From JBGSWL01 sp041752455 (GTDB lineage: Bacteria; Pseudomonadota; Alphaproteobacteria; Rhizobiales; Rhizobiaceae), in the NCBI GenBank assembly GCA_041752455.1, contig JBGSWL010000070.1, positions 1-40,568 of the forward strand: a stretch of DNA of 40,568 nucleotides, written 5' to 3'. Below are positions 1 to 7,476 of the stretch, piece by piece; position 1 is the stretch's first letter, and each line of letters begins with the position of its first letter. The notes beneath the pieces were generated by a model that worked only from the letters and a program-made list of their open reading frames with translations, was not told where the DNA came from and did not search any database. The position numbers and the translations under genes are program-made.

Positions 1-369
1 CTTGTAATAAAACTCGATGATCGAGCGCGGCAGCACGGTGCCTTCCTCGATGCCGAGGCGTGTGCACAGCGAACCGGCTGCGATGTTGCGAACGACAATC
101 TCCAGCGGAATGATCTCGACTTCGCGGATCAGCTGCTCGCGCATGTTCAACCGCTTGACGAAGTGAGTCGGTATGCCCATCCGGTTCAGCGCTGTGAATA
201 TGTGCTCGGAAATCCGGTTGTTGAGCACACCCTTGCCTTCGATGACTTCGTGCTTTTGCGCGTTGAAGGCGGTTGCGTCGTCCTTGAAATGCTGGATCAA
301 AAGGCCTGGTTCGGGTCCTTCGTAGAGGATTTTGGCCTTGCCTTCATAAATGCGACGACGGTTTTTCAT
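1..369 (-). CDS. purC: Phosphoribosylaminoimidazole-succinocarboxamide synthase (SAICAR synthase), 3' part missing
   Basis: Reading the minus strand from the ATG at 369 gives an uninterrupted 123 codons that run off the window edge. The protein opens with MKNRRRIYEGKAK, the typical SAICAR synthase N-terminus (the YEGKAK strand binds ATP). It continues with 'GVLNNRISEHIF' and 'REVEIIPLEIVVRNIAAGSL', both conserved in PurC. The enzyme joins aspartate to CAIR using ATP in de novo purine synthesis, in the cytosol. Only about half of a protein of roughly 250 residues is present, so the catalytic C-terminal part cannot be checked. It is divergent from the ATPase zeta gene, and purB lies 4.4 kb to the right, so purine genes bracket a block of less conserved genes. 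Confidence 0.95.
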   Translation of the reverse strand, partial: MKNRRRIYEGKAKILYEGPEPGLLIQHFKDDATAFNAQKHEVIEGKGVLNNRISEHIFTALNRMGIPTHFVKRLNMREQLIREVEIIPLEIVVRNIAAGSLCTRLGIEEGTVLPRSIIEFYYK

Positions 370-619
370 GGGGATTGTGCTTTCTCCGGAAATCGGGTGT
401 CGGCAAAGCGACACGGCGTCGGTTTACAGGAGATGCGCCCTCAAAACAAACGGCGTTTTAGCGCTGTCAACCGCTAACACACCGGTTTGGCGCTTCTCTT
501 CGATGGGGCGCAGCAAGACAGCAGTTGATATTTGCCGATGCATTTGGTTTAGACCGCAACAGTTCCCACATGCCTGGCGCCACATGCCGGCAAGCCGGCC
601 CACCAAGGAGACAGCACCG

Positions 620-937
620 ATGAGCATGAATGACCGCGAAGCCGCCATGGAGAACAAATACGCCCACGATCAGGAACTGCAGTTCAAGGCGATGGCCCGC
701 CGCAACAAGCTGCTCGGCCTTTGGGCCGCCGACCTTCTCGGCAAGAGTGGCGACGATGCAAACGACTATGCCAAGCAGGTTGTGATGGCCGACTTTGACG
801 AGCCGGGCGATGAAGACGTGTTCCGCAAGGTTCGCGGCGATTTCGACGCCGCAGGTGTCGCACAGTCCGACCACCAGATCCGCCGCACCATGGACGAACT
901 CATGGCCAAGGCGATCGAGGAAGTCCGCAGCGCCTGA
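620..937 (+). CDS. DUF1476 protein, F1FO-ATPase inhibitor zeta subunit
   Basis: A 105-residue, soluble, mostly helical and charged protein. I chose the ATG at 620 because AAGGAG lies at 605-610 and the family begins here; the open frame extends further upstream but without family-like sequence. Recognisable family features are the N-terminal MENKYAHD segment, 'FKAMARRNKLLGLWAA' and the C-terminal 'HQIRRTMDELMAKAI'. In Paracoccus and relatives the zeta protein binds the F1 catalytic sector and blocks ATP hydrolysis. Alphaproteobacteria outside that group carry the same fold, sometimes with weak inhibitory activity, so the precise role here is inferred. The 250 bp separating it from purC must hold both divergent promoters; I could not assign clear boxes. 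Confidence 0.9.
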   Translation: MSMNDREAAMENKYAHDQELQFKAMARRNKLLGLWAADLLGKSGDDANDYAKQVVMADFDEPGDEDVFRKVRGDFDAAGVAQSDHQIRRTMDELMAKAIEEVRSA

Positions 938-942
938 CCGAC

Positions 943-1500
943 CTAGAGCCGGCCCATCAGCGCCGCAAACGCCATCATGCCTTCCGGCCACGGTCCGTGG
1001 CCGGATTTTTCATTGATGTGGCCGGATTCGCCCCCGTCGATGAACTGTGCACCCCAACTGGCTGTGATCTCCTCTGCCTTTTCATAGCTGCCGAACGGGT
1101 CGTTGCGACTGGCGACGACAAAGGCCGGAAATGGCAATGGCGAGCGCGGGTAGGGACCAAACGTCATCAGATGGCGCGGCCGTATCGCCGGATTGTCGAC
1201 TTCCGGCGGCGCAACCAGAAACCCGCCAGCAATCTTTTCACCCAGCGAACGGTCGGCATCGATCGCTTGAACTGCAGCCACCAATCCGAGTGAATGGGCG
1301 ACCAGAACAACCGGCCGCTCCGCTTCGCGGATCGCAATGCTCACGCTTTCGACCCAGGGGCCACGCTCCGGTTTGGACCACTGCTCCTGAGTGACGCGGC
1401 GAGCCGTTGACATGCGCGCCTGCCAGCGGCTTTGCCAGTGGTCGGGTCCGGAATTCCTGTAACCGGGGATGATCAGGATATCGGCGTCGGCTATTTTCAT
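943..1500 (-). CDS. RBBP9/YdeN-family serine hydrolase
   Basis: A 185-residue cytosolic alpha/beta hydrolase. The start is the ATG at 1500, preceded by GGGAGAAGAG. The protein begins MKIADADILIIPGYRNSGPD, the usual RBBP9 opening, with 'DHWQSRW' following. The nucleophile is Ser70 in AHSLG, the acid is probably the Asp in 'SRNDPFGSY', and the His is in 'SGHINEKSGHG', a hallmark of this family. Length fits the family (about 180-200). Substrates of bacterial members are largely unknown. It converges with the zeta gene, 5 bp apart. The first 12 codons are duplicated exactly 1,210 bp upstream (2675-2710), so this 5' end has been involved in a rearrangement; the copy described here is the intact one. 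Confidence 0.88.
   Translation of the reverse strand: MKIADADILIIPGYRNSGPDHWQSRWQARMSTARRVTQEQWSKPERGPWVESVSIAIREAERPVVLVAHSLGLVAAVQAIDADRSLGEKIAGGFLVAPPEVDNPAIRPRHLMTFGPYPRSPLPFPAFVVASRNDPFGSYEKAEEITASWGAQFIDGGESGHINEKSGHGPWPEGMMAFAALMGRL
1465..1500. repeat. 36-bp direct repeat, copy 1 (5' end of the hydrolase gene)
   Basis: These 36 bases are identical to 2675-2710. They cover exactly the first 12 codons of the RBBP9-type hydrolase, including its ATG. Identity stops sharply on both sides: c versus g at 1464/2674 and c versus g at 1501/2711. This copy is attached to the rest of the gene. Confidence 0.95.
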
Positions 1501-1596
1501 CTCTTCTCCCTTTTTGGAGACTGTGCTCTGGCTGCGTTGCGCAAATCGTTGTCTTCGCAAGCAATCGCTGTCATTGATGCGTTCATTCAGTAATGG

Positions 1597-2379
1597 ATGG
1601 AACCTGTGAAACGCTATTTCGCGGTCGCTCTTTCGGCAGCAACAGCCTTCCTCGTAGGGCTCTTTGCTGGACAGTCAGGTTTCATGTCCGGCTACTTTGA
1701 GGCGCGCGAGCTACGCGCTGTCCAACGGGAAGCCTATGAAATCACGCTTGCGAACCAGAAATGGGCCACCGAAATCCTGAACGGCGGCTACATCTTGCAT
1801 ATCCGGCACAGCGAACGGGAGCGTTGGCGAGACTCGGCCACGTTCGATGCCTGGGAGGTTCGCAATGGCATAGACGCCTCCACAACCGAATGGGCTGCAG
1901 CCACCTGCCTTACAGCACGCGGTGTGCAGGAAGCAAAAATGCTGGGAGAGGTTTTTCGCGCCTCCGGAATGCGGATCGGGGACGTGTATGCGAGCCCTGT
2001 ATGCAGGGCGCGGCAAACCGCGCAAAATGCATTCGGTAGTGGGTTCAAGGTGCGCGGCGAACTCTTGGCGCTCAGTGCGTTGTGGCCGCAACTCCGGAAA
2101 GAGCACTCCGAACATCTTCGGGCCTTTCTCCAAGAAGTGCCGATCCGCGCGGGAACTAACACGATCATGACCGGACACGGCGATACGTTTTCAAGCCGCC
2201 AAGTCGATGTCTTTGACGTCAACGAATTGCGGAAAGGACAAGAGCGCTTTGAAACCGGATTTTATGTGATAGAGCGCGACGGCGACCGATTGATCGCACG
2301 CCATCGTTTCGCGACGCTCAATGAATTTGCGAACGCCGTATTCCAGCAACTGCCTTATGAGGCTCAGTTGACAGAATAA
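1597..2379 (+). CDS. Membrane-anchored histidine phosphatase superfamily protein
   Basis: A 260-residue protein with an N-terminal hydrophobic segment (about residues 8-30) that should anchor it in the inner membrane, with the catalytic part outside. The phosphatase signature is 'YILHIRHSER' with catalytic His71 (RHS in place of the more common RHG). Next come 'CLTARGVQEAKMLG', 'YASPVCRARQTA' and the second active-site His194 in 'MTGHGD'. The family uses a phospho-histidine intermediate; the substrate cannot be read from sequence. The start may be the ATG at 1597 or the in-frame GTG at 1606; neither has a strong ribosome-binding site. It is divergent from the hydrolase, and its last 16 bases overlap a tiny minus-strand ORF. 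It lies inside the segment bracketed by the 36-bp repeat, suggesting it was acquired or moved as a unit. Confidence 0.82.
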   Translation: MEPVKRYFAVALSAATAFLVGLFAGQSGFMSGYFEARELRAVQREAYEITLANQKWATEILNGGYILHIRHSERERWRDSATFDAWEVRNGIDASTTEWAAATCLTARGVQEAKMLGEVFRASGMRIGDVYASPVCRARQTAQNAFGSGFKVRGELLALSALWPQLRKEHSEHLRAFLQEVPIRAGTNTIMTGHGDTFSSRQVDVFDVNELRKGQERFETGFYVIERDGDRLIARHRFATLNEFANAVFQQLPYEAQLTE

Positions 2380-2477
2380 TCCGTCGGGACAACCGCGCTC
2401 GCTGCGAGCTTGACAGCAGTGATGGTCTGAAGGGTCTCGCGCTTGGTAGCGTCAGCTTTCACATAGGTTTTTTTCAT
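2364..2477 (-). CDS. 37-residue RiPP-precursor-like small protein
   Basis: The ATG at 2477 is preceded by CAGGGGCTTGAA, giving AGGGG at suitable spacing. The peptide has a lysine-rich N-terminal half (MKKTYVKADATKRETLQT) and a hydrophobic C-terminal half ending in PTDYSVN. The spacing Tyr5-x-x-Ala8-x-Ala10 followed by KRE-x-L and a Thr-Ala resembles the leader of short rhizobial peptides annotated as putative RiPP precursors (MKK-x-Y-x-K-P-x-L-x-KRE-x-L-x-x-(I/V)-TA). That family is recalled, not searched, and the usual Pro is Ala here. A lasso-type core would need an N-terminal small residue and Asp/Glu at position 7-9; Ala25 to Asp33 would fit, but the leader residue before it does not. No maturation enzyme is nearby. 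Its 3' end overlaps the phosphatase gene by 16 bp on the opposite strand. A possible -35 (TTGACA) lies on the minus strand at about 2535-2540. Confidence 0.5.
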   Translation of the reverse strand: MKKTYVKADATKRETLQTITAVKLAASAVVPTDYSVN

Positions 2478-2674
2478 TTCAAGCCCCTGAAGGATGCAAG
2501 TTTGCAGTTCCTTTTGGTGAGATGCCGCGGGCGCCTTGCGATGTCAACCCGTGGGACACCTGCAGTATCATGACTTGGCCACAAGGCAGCGTGAGTGGCA
2601 GTGCAGGCTCCACATTTCGGGTTGGCGGTTGAGTGCAGTTCTGCCGGAAATTGGGAGTTGGGGTTAGCGTAGCG
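2478..2674. other. Intergenic stretch upstream of the small RiPP-like ORF
   Basis: About 200 bp between the small ORF and the duplicated hydrolase fragment. An open frame crosses it on the minus strand, continuing from the duplicated hydrolase codons, but its sequence (Cys, His, Arg and Pro scattered) resembles no hydrolase and looks non-coding. The likely content is the promoter and 5' leader of the small ORF. I saw no strong hairpin. Confidence 0.5.
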
Positions 2675-2710
2675 GGGGATGATCAGGATATCGGCGTCGG
2701 CTATTTTCAT
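2675..2710 (-). pseudogene. Duplicated 5' fragment of the RBBP9-type hydrolase gene (36-bp direct repeat, copy 2)
   Basis: Identical to 1465-1500. On the minus strand it encodes the first 12 residues (MKIADADILIIP) of the neighbouring hydrolase, starting at an ATG at 2710. After those codons the frame continues into unrelated sequence. The bases before this ATG (AATCAGGCGCC) lack the strong ribosome-binding site of the intact copy. It is therefore a dead fragment left by a duplication or insertion event. Confidence 0.85.
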
Positions 2711-2792
2711 GGCGCCTGATTGACGGTCCGCCGGGGCCGCTGTCAACCGGTCTGCGCCCACCCTTTTGACGGGGCGGGCGCAAGGGCGGTGA

Positions 2793-3146
2793 TTACTGCG
2801 CCGGTGCGGGCGCAGGCGTCGTGGATGGCGTGGTCGAAGGCGCGTTGTCGATGGTCGGCGCGGGAGCCGTAGTCGGCGCAGGCTCAGCCGGCGCCATGGT
2901 CGAAGGTGCATTCGGGATCACATCAGAGCCCGCTGCCGGTGCTTCGATGGGCGCGTTTGGTGCGATGTCGGGAGCTGCGGTCGGCGATGCGTTGTTGCCG
3001 GTGGCCATCGAATAGATCGCCACGATGGCGATCAGTGCCAGAACAACGGCAATGATGGGGACCATCATACCGCTGCCGCTGCTGGCGCGCTTCGTTGTTG
3101 TCACGTCGGGGCTTGCCGGGTTTTTGTAGTCTCTGAATTCGCTCAT
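2793..3146 (-). CDS. Single-pass membrane protein with Pro/Ala/Thr-rich tail
   Basis: A 117-residue protein with its ATG at 3146 preceded by CAGGAGAAGACAC. A short polar N-terminus with a basic stretch (TTTKRAS) precedes one transmembrane segment at about residues 27-47 (MVPIIAVVLALIAIVAIY). The rest is low-complexity Ala/Pro/Thr sequence with repeated 'APNAP', 'NAPST' and 'TTPAPAP' units. By the positive-inside rule the tail should be periplasmic. I do not recognise the family. Such proteins are common in rhizobia and usually annotated as hypothetical. It is divergent from the secreted protein at 3286, and the shared 139-bp region contains an inverted repeat. Confidence 0.75.
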   Translation of the reverse strand: MSEFRDYKNPASPDVTTTKRASSGSGMMVPIIAVVLALIAIVAIYSMATGNNASPTAAPDIAPNAPIEAPAAGSDVIPNAPSTMAPAEPAPTTAPAPTIDNAPSTTPSTTPAPAPAQ

Positions 3147-3220
3147 GTGTCTTCTCCTGTTCTGGAACACAATTTGCAGCGTGACATCACAATCAGGCGC
3201 AAACCCGGCGCTGTTTCTCA

Positions 3221-3239
3221 CTTCCGGTTTCACCGGAAG
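3221..3239. promoter_or_regulatory. Perfect 8-3-8 inverted repeat in a divergent promoter region
   Basis: CTTCCGGT and ACCGGAAG flank the 3-base spacer TTC. It lies between the divergent starts at 3146 (minus) and 3286 (plus). No T-run follows, so a terminator is unlikely. An operator for a dimeric regulator, or a hairpin in the leader of the plus-strand gene, would fit. Confidence 0.5.
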
Positions 3240-3285
3240 CTGGTTATTGATGGAACGAAATCGCGTTGAGCTGACGGAGCCTGTC

Positions 3286-3894
3286 GTGCCGAAACATCTG
3301 ACCGTGGCGTTGCTTGGTTGGGCTGCACTTCTGTGTGTTTCGGCGAAGGCCGAACAGTCTTTCAGCCCCGCCCAGATCACCTCGGTTGCCACCGGAAAGC
3401 TCACGAAAAGCGGCGACGCACTCGACGTTGCCATGCTCGTCGCACCGCCGGGCGATAGCGATGCCGACCACACCCTTGTCATTCTGACGCCGCAGGATGG
3501 CGGTTGGGAGGGCACTGTCGAGCCACTTCGGGTCTATGAAAACGCCGTCTGGGGCGGTGTTGGCGAAACGTTTGGCAACAAGCCGTCGGTTGCGTTTTCT
3601 CCCGCTGGGTCGTTGCTGCTGAACTCGCACAACGAAGCCTTCGGTCGGCACAGGTGGACCCAAACCGTGACGCTGATATGGCGCGATGATGATCTTGTGG
3701 TCGCCGGGTTCACCTGGACCGAATACGACACACTCGATCCTGACGCCAACGGCACATGCGACGTCAATCTGTTGTCGGGCCGCGCCGATGTCACGAAGAA
3801 CGGCAAGAGTGGCAAGGTGGACATTGGAAAAGCGCGGCTCTCGTTTGCCGATTGGCTTGCCAACGGCAGTCCTAGCCTTTGCCCGAAGGGATAG
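3286..3894 (+). CDS. Exported protein of unknown function
   Basis: I prefer the GTG at 3286 (ACGGAG at 3274-3279) over the in-frame ATG at 3250. The GTG places a classical signal peptide at the very N-terminus (VPKHLTVALLGWAALLCVSAKA, cleavage probably after AKA at about residue 22). The mature part, about 180 residues, is beta-rich and has a pair of Cys ('GTCDVNLLSG' and the final 'SLCPKG') that could form a disulfide. Segments 'TLVILTPQDGGW' and 'QTVTLIWRDDDLVVAGFTWT' suggest a small periplasmic beta-sandwich or propeller-like fold. I do not recognise a named family. Its end overlaps the convergent transporter gene by 23 bp. Confidence 0.75.
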   Translation: MPKHLTVALLGWAALLCVSAKAEQSFSPAQITSVATGKLTKSGDALDVAMLVAPPGDSDADHTLVILTPQDGGWEGTVEPLRVYENAVWGGVGETFGNKPSVAFSPAGSLLLNSHNEAFGRHRWTQTVTLIWRDDDLVVAGFTWTEYDTLDPDANGTCDVNLLSGRADVTKNGKSGKVDIGKARLSFADWLANGSPSLCPKG

Positions 3895-4762
3895 CATTCC
3901 CCGCCTTTCGCAGCGGAGGGAACACGGCGAGGGCAAGCCCGGCGAGCACGACGCCAGAGGCTGCAATCGTCAGGGCTGAAAGGGGCTCGCCGAAGACCGC
4001 CGCGGTAGAGCCGATCCCGAAGACCGGGATCAGCAGGGCGAACGGCATCACGGACGCAGCGCTCCGCCGCCCGAGCAGACCGACCCACAGTGCAAAAGCG
4101 CCGATCTGGGTAACCACGGCCAGAAAGGCAATCGAGATGACGGTCGAAAGCGAAGGCATGTGCGGCGGCGAGGCAAAGACCGTGCCCTCTACGAGGCTGG
4201 ACAAGGCAAAGAGCGGTATCGCCGCAAAGGGGCTCGACCACACGACATAGGCGATCGCTTCGCCGGGTTTCGGCGGTGCCAGCTTGACGATGATATTGGC
4301 GACAGCCCAGGCCAGCGCCGCTCCCACCACCATCAGGAAGGGGAGGAACTGCACAGCCGTAGTGCCCGTGCCAAGCAGCGCGATGCCGGCAAGGCCGAGC
4401 GACGTCCCGGTGATCTGGCGGCCCGTCGGGCGCTCGGCAAACAGCATCGCTGCCAGAAGGATTGTGAAGAAGACCTGCAACTGGACAATCAACGATGTCA
4501 GCCCGGCCGGCATTCCCATGGCTATGGCGTTGAACGCCAGACCAAACATCACGGTACCCTGGACGAAGCCATATCCGGCCAGCACCACCCACGGCGCCGC
4601 CGGCCGCGCGACGAGCAAGATCAGCGGAAACGCGGCAAAGAAGAACCGGTAGCCGGTCACCAGCAGCGGCGGCAGGTCGGTGACAGCGATCTTGATGGCG
4701 ACGAACGACACGCCATAAATGAAGGCGACGAGGATCGCGCGCGCAATGTCACCGGCCGGCAC
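3872..4762 (-). CDS. EamA/DMT-family inner-membrane transporter
   Basis: About 296 residues, almost entirely hydrophobic, with ten predicted membrane segments arranged as two five-segment EamA repeats. Diagnostic pieces are the N-terminal 'ILVAFIYGVSFVAIKIAV', 'YRFFFAAFPL' after segment 2, and 'LLIPVFGIGSTAAVFGEPLS' in the second repeat, the typical DMT 'PVF...ErLs' motif. The start is GTG at 4762, 3 bp after the purB stop, so it is probably cotranscribed and translationally coupled with purB. DMT exporters move amino acids, nucleobases or other small metabolites. The purB link makes a purine-related substrate possible but unproven. Confidence 0.88.
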   Translation of the reverse strand: MPAGDIARAILVAFIYGVSFVAIKIAVTDLPPLLVTGYRFFFAAFPLILLVARPAAPWVVLAGYGFVQGTVMFGLAFNAIAMGMPAGLTSLIVQLQVFFTILLAAMLFAERPTGRQITGTSLGLAGIALLGTGTTAVQFLPFLMVVGAALAWAVANIIVKLAPPKPGEAIAYVVWSSPFAAIPLFALSSLVEGTVFASPPHMPSLSTVISIAFLAVVTQIGAFALWVGLLGRRSAASVMPFALLIPVFGIGSTAAVFGEPLSALTIAASGVVLAGLALAVFPPLRKAGNAIPSGKG

Positions 4763-4765
4763 GGC

Positions 4766-6067
4766 TCACCCGAACACACGCGCGAAGATCGTGTCGACAT
4801 GCTTGGTGTGATAGCCAAGGTCGAACTTGTCCCGGATGTCGGCTTCTGAAAGGTGCGCGCGCACTTCATCGTCGGCGAGCAGTTCCTCCAGAAAATCAGC
4901 GCCTTGCTCCCAGACCTTCATGGCGTTGCGCTGCACGAGGCGATAGGAGTCTTCGCGGCTGACGCCAGCCTGCGTCAGCGCCAGCAGAACCCGCTGCGAG
5001 TGGATGAGCCCGCGGAACTTGTTCATGTTGGCCATCATGGTCTCGGGATAGACAAGCAGCTTGTCGATGACGCCAGTGAGGCGGTGCAGCGCAAAATCCA
5101 GCGTGATCGTTGCGTCGGGACCGATCATCCGCTCGACTGAAGAGTGCGATATGTCGCGCTCGTGCCAGAGCGCAACGTTCTCCATCGCCGGCAAGGCAAA
5201 GGCCCGCACCATGCGGGCGAGGCCGGTCAGGTTTTCCGTCAGCACCGGGTTGCGCTTGTGCGGCATCGCCGACGAGCCCTTCTGGCCGGGCGCGAAGTAC
5301 TCTTCCGCTTCAAGCACTTCGGTCCTCTGCAGGTGCCGGATCTCGACGGACAGCCGCTCGACTGAAGATGCGATGACGCCAAGCGTTGCAAAGAACATGG
5401 CGTGGCGGTCGCGCGGGATGACCTGCGTCGAGACAGGCTCGACCGCAAGGCCGAGCGCCTGCGCCACATGGGCTTCGACGCGCGGGTCGATATTGGCGTA
5501 GGTGCCGACGGCACCGGAAATCGCACATGTCGCGATGTCGGCGCGCGCCGCCTCCAGCCGGGTGCGGCAACGGGCAAACTCCGCGTAGGCAAACGCCAGT
5601 TTGACGCCGAAGGTCGTCGGCTCGGCATGGATGCCGTGCGACCGGCCGATCGTCACGGTATCCTTGTGCTCGAAGGCCCGGCGCTTCAGCGCGGCCAAAA
5701 GCGCGTCGATATCGGCCAGAAGCAGATCCGCAGCGCGGGTCAGCTGTACTGAAAGGCAGGTGTCGAGCACGTCGGACGAGGTCATGCCCTGATGGACAAA
5801 GCGCGCGTCGGGCCCGACAATCTCGGCCAGATGGGTAAGGAAAGCGATCACGTCATGGCGCGTTTCGCGCTCGATCTCATCGATCCGCTCGATGTCGAAG
5901 GTGGCAGTGCCGGCTTTTTCCCAGATCGTGCGCGCAGCGCTTTCCGGAATGACGCCGAGGGCGGCCAGCGCATCGCAGGCATGCGCCTCGATCTCGAACC
6001 AGATGCGGAACTTGGTTTCAGGAGACCAGAGCGCGGTCATTTCGGGGCGGCTGTAGCGGGGGATCAT
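4766..6067 (-). CDS. purB: Adenylosuccinate lyase
   Basis: 433 residues, the standard length. The enzyme splits SAICAR to AICAR and adenylosuccinate to AMP, releasing fumarate, in the cytosol. Seen directly: N-terminal 'MIPRYSRPEMTALWS', 'TSSDVLDTCLS' at about 97-107, the catalytic-His region 'GRSHGIHAEPTTFG' (His144), and the lyase signature GSSAMPHKRNP at 264-274, on the loop carrying the active-site Ser. The ATG at 6067 matches the family start. The EamA transporter follows directly. purC lies to the left with seven unrelated genes between, so the pathway genes are split. Confidence 0.97.
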   Translation of the reverse strand: MIPRYSRPEMTALWSPETKFRIWFEIEAHACDALAALGVIPESAARTIWEKAGTATFDIERIDEIERETRHDVIAFLTHLAEIVGPDARFVHQGMTSSDVLDTCLSVQLTRAADLLLADIDALLAALKRRAFEHKDTVTIGRSHGIHAEPTTFGVKLAFAYAEFARCRTRLEAARADIATCAISGAVGTYANIDPRVEAHVAQALGLAVEPVSTQVIPRDRHAMFFATLGVIASSVERLSVEIRHLQRTEVLEAEEYFAPGQKGSSAMPHKRNPVLTENLTGLARMVRAFALPAMENVALWHERDISHSSVERMIGPDATITLDFALHRLTGVIDKLLVYPETMMANMNKFRGLIHSQRVLLALTQAGVSREDSYRLVQRNAMKVWEQGADFLEELLADDEVRAHLSEADIRDKFDLGYHTKHVDTIFARVFG

Positions 6068-6127
6068 CGGCGGGCCTGCAGTTTGATGAAGTCTGTCATC
6101 CGGCCCTAACAGGCAGCGGCCTTGCGC

Positions 6128-6631
6128 TCAATGCGCAGATCGGCTTGCCCACCAGCTTGTCGCGCCCAGAAGCAGCAGGACGCCAACGCCATAGTAGCGT
6201 GTGCCCATCACCGCATATTGGTAGAGCGCGCCAAGGCTGGTGAAAACCTGCTGCCAGATCCAGATGCGCGAAAAGGCCGGAGCGTGCCATTGGCTGTAAT
6301 ACATGCGGTAGTCGAGGATCACCAGCGCGCCGGTTGCGCCAGCCATCGCCATCACGACCAGAACTGCCAACAGGAGCGTCCGGGTCCACCGCGAGCGCGG
6401 CTTTGGCAGAAGCATCGCCAAAACGAGCGCAATCCCCATGCCGACCGCAGCGCCAACCCCGTAAATCGCGGACAGATGCGCCACGGTGTTCCAGTCCTGC
6501 CAGCCGCGCAACACCGACAGTGACAAGGCCGCAAGGAGACCTGTACCACCGCCAAAGACGATGGCTGGTAGCACAAGGCGAGTTGCGGTCCAGGGAACCG
6601 TCCTGCCAGCAAGAGGTCTGTCATCGCTCAT
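6128..6631 (-). CDS. Four-segment integral membrane protein, unknown function
   Basis: 167 residues from the ATG at 6631; a longer frame exists but would overlap the upstream gene. Four hydrophobic segments are visible: about 20-40 (LVLPAIVFGGGTGLLAALS), 50-72, 82-105 (TLLLAVLVVMAMAGATGAL) and 140-160. A loop rich in aromatic residues (YRMYYSQWHAPAFSRIWIW) lies between the third and fourth. No family recognised. It starts 10 bp after the stop of the DUF2259 gene on the same strand, so the two are probably one transcript. purB follows 60 bp downstream on the same strand. Confidence 0.75.
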   Translation of the reverse strand: MSDDRPLAGRTVPWTATRLVLPAIVFGGGTGLLAALSLSVLRGWQDWNTVAHLSAIYGVGAAVGMGIALVLAMLLPKPRSRWTRTLLLAVLVVMAMAGATGALVILDYRMYYSQWHAPAFSRIWIWQQVFTSLGALYQYAVMGTRYYGVGVLLLLGATSWWASRSAH

Positions 6632-6641
6632 GAAGCGAGCG

Positions 6642-7376
6642 TCACGGGGCAATCGCCGTCGTCACGGCCATCCAGCGGAAGTCCGGTCCTTCAAAGCCGA
6701 AACTGCGAACCGCAATCAGGATGGCTGCTACGGGCGTGCCGCTTTCCGGATAGAAGGTCTGCACACCCGATACGCGGTAGCCCAGCGGGCAGCCTCGGCT
6801 CGCCGGAATAGCGGTGTCCTCATGCACCAGACGCGTCGTGCCGCCCGGTGCCGGGTTGATGGCAATGAGCCGAAAACCCTGCAGGACGTCGGTAACCCCT
6901 TCGCAATTGCCGCCCGGTGCAAACGGGATTTCCTGCAGCCGGACTTCGAATGGTTCATCAATCGGCGGCACAACATTTCGCGGATTGACGACGATCCGTG
7001 ACGGGTCGGCTGAAAGCTCCGAGATCGCGTTGAAGCCGACCAGCGTTCCGGAATTGGCGGCAAGATCGGCGTCGGTCACGATTGCCTGGGCATCGGCTGC
7101 GGCCTGCGCGCGCGCATCATCGACACTTGCCGCCTCATCCTCGATGCGTTTGCGGATCGGTGTTCCTGAAACAAATCTGTCGGTCGCCGTCTCGATGTAG
7201 AACCGGTTGGCGTAGGGAAAGCCCGAGCCGTCCTGCACGCCGTACTCTTCGAAGGCGAAGATGGCACCATCGGCGGAAAAGCCGAGAATGTTCAGGTCAG
7301 CGGTATCGCCTGCAAGCGCTGGTGCACCGAGACAAACAAGTGCGGCAAAAGCCGTTGCCGGGATCAAACGCGTCAT
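6642..7376 (-). CDS. DUF2259 predicted secreted protein
   Basis: 244 residues with a clear signal peptide (MTRLIPATAFAALVCLGAPALA, cleavage near residue 22). The mature protein starts 'GDTADLNILGFSADGAIFAF', typical of DUF2259 proteins of rhizobia, which often lie close to purB. Later segments include 'YANRFYIETATDRFVSGTP' and the C-terminal 'SFGFEGPDFRWMAVT'. Two Cys (GGNCEG and SRGCPLG) may form a disulfide in the periplasm. The family has no assigned biochemical role. It leads an apparent transcript through the membrane protein and perhaps purB. Confidence 0.85.
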   Translation of the reverse strand: MTRLIPATAFAALVCLGAPALAGDTADLNILGFSADGAIFAFEEYGVQDGSGFPYANRFYIETATDRFVSGTPIRKRIEDEAASVDDARAQAAADAQAIVTDADLAANSGTLVGFNAISELSADPSRIVVNPRNVVPPIDEPFEVRLQEIPFAPGGNCEGVTDVLQGFRLIAINPAPGGTTRLVHEDTAIPASRGCPLGYRVSGVQTFYPESGTPVAAILIAVRSFGFEGPDFRWMAVTTAIAP

Positions 7377-7476
7377 GGTTCACACTCCGTCTTGCTGTGA
7401 CAGCCCGCTCGAAGACCAGAGTATCACAGGCTTTCGCAACTTGCATGACGCAAGGCGGCAGTGTCGCGCACCATGG

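Noticed and set aside
2474..2911. 145-codon minus ORF containing the duplicated hydrolase start
   Set aside because: Only 12 codons match a real gene; the rest is arginine/proline-rich noise overlapping the membrane-protein gene.
4160..4849. 229-codon plus ORF antisense to the EamA gene
   Set aside because: Arg/Gln/Asp-rich composition typical of an antisense shadow in GC-rich DNA.
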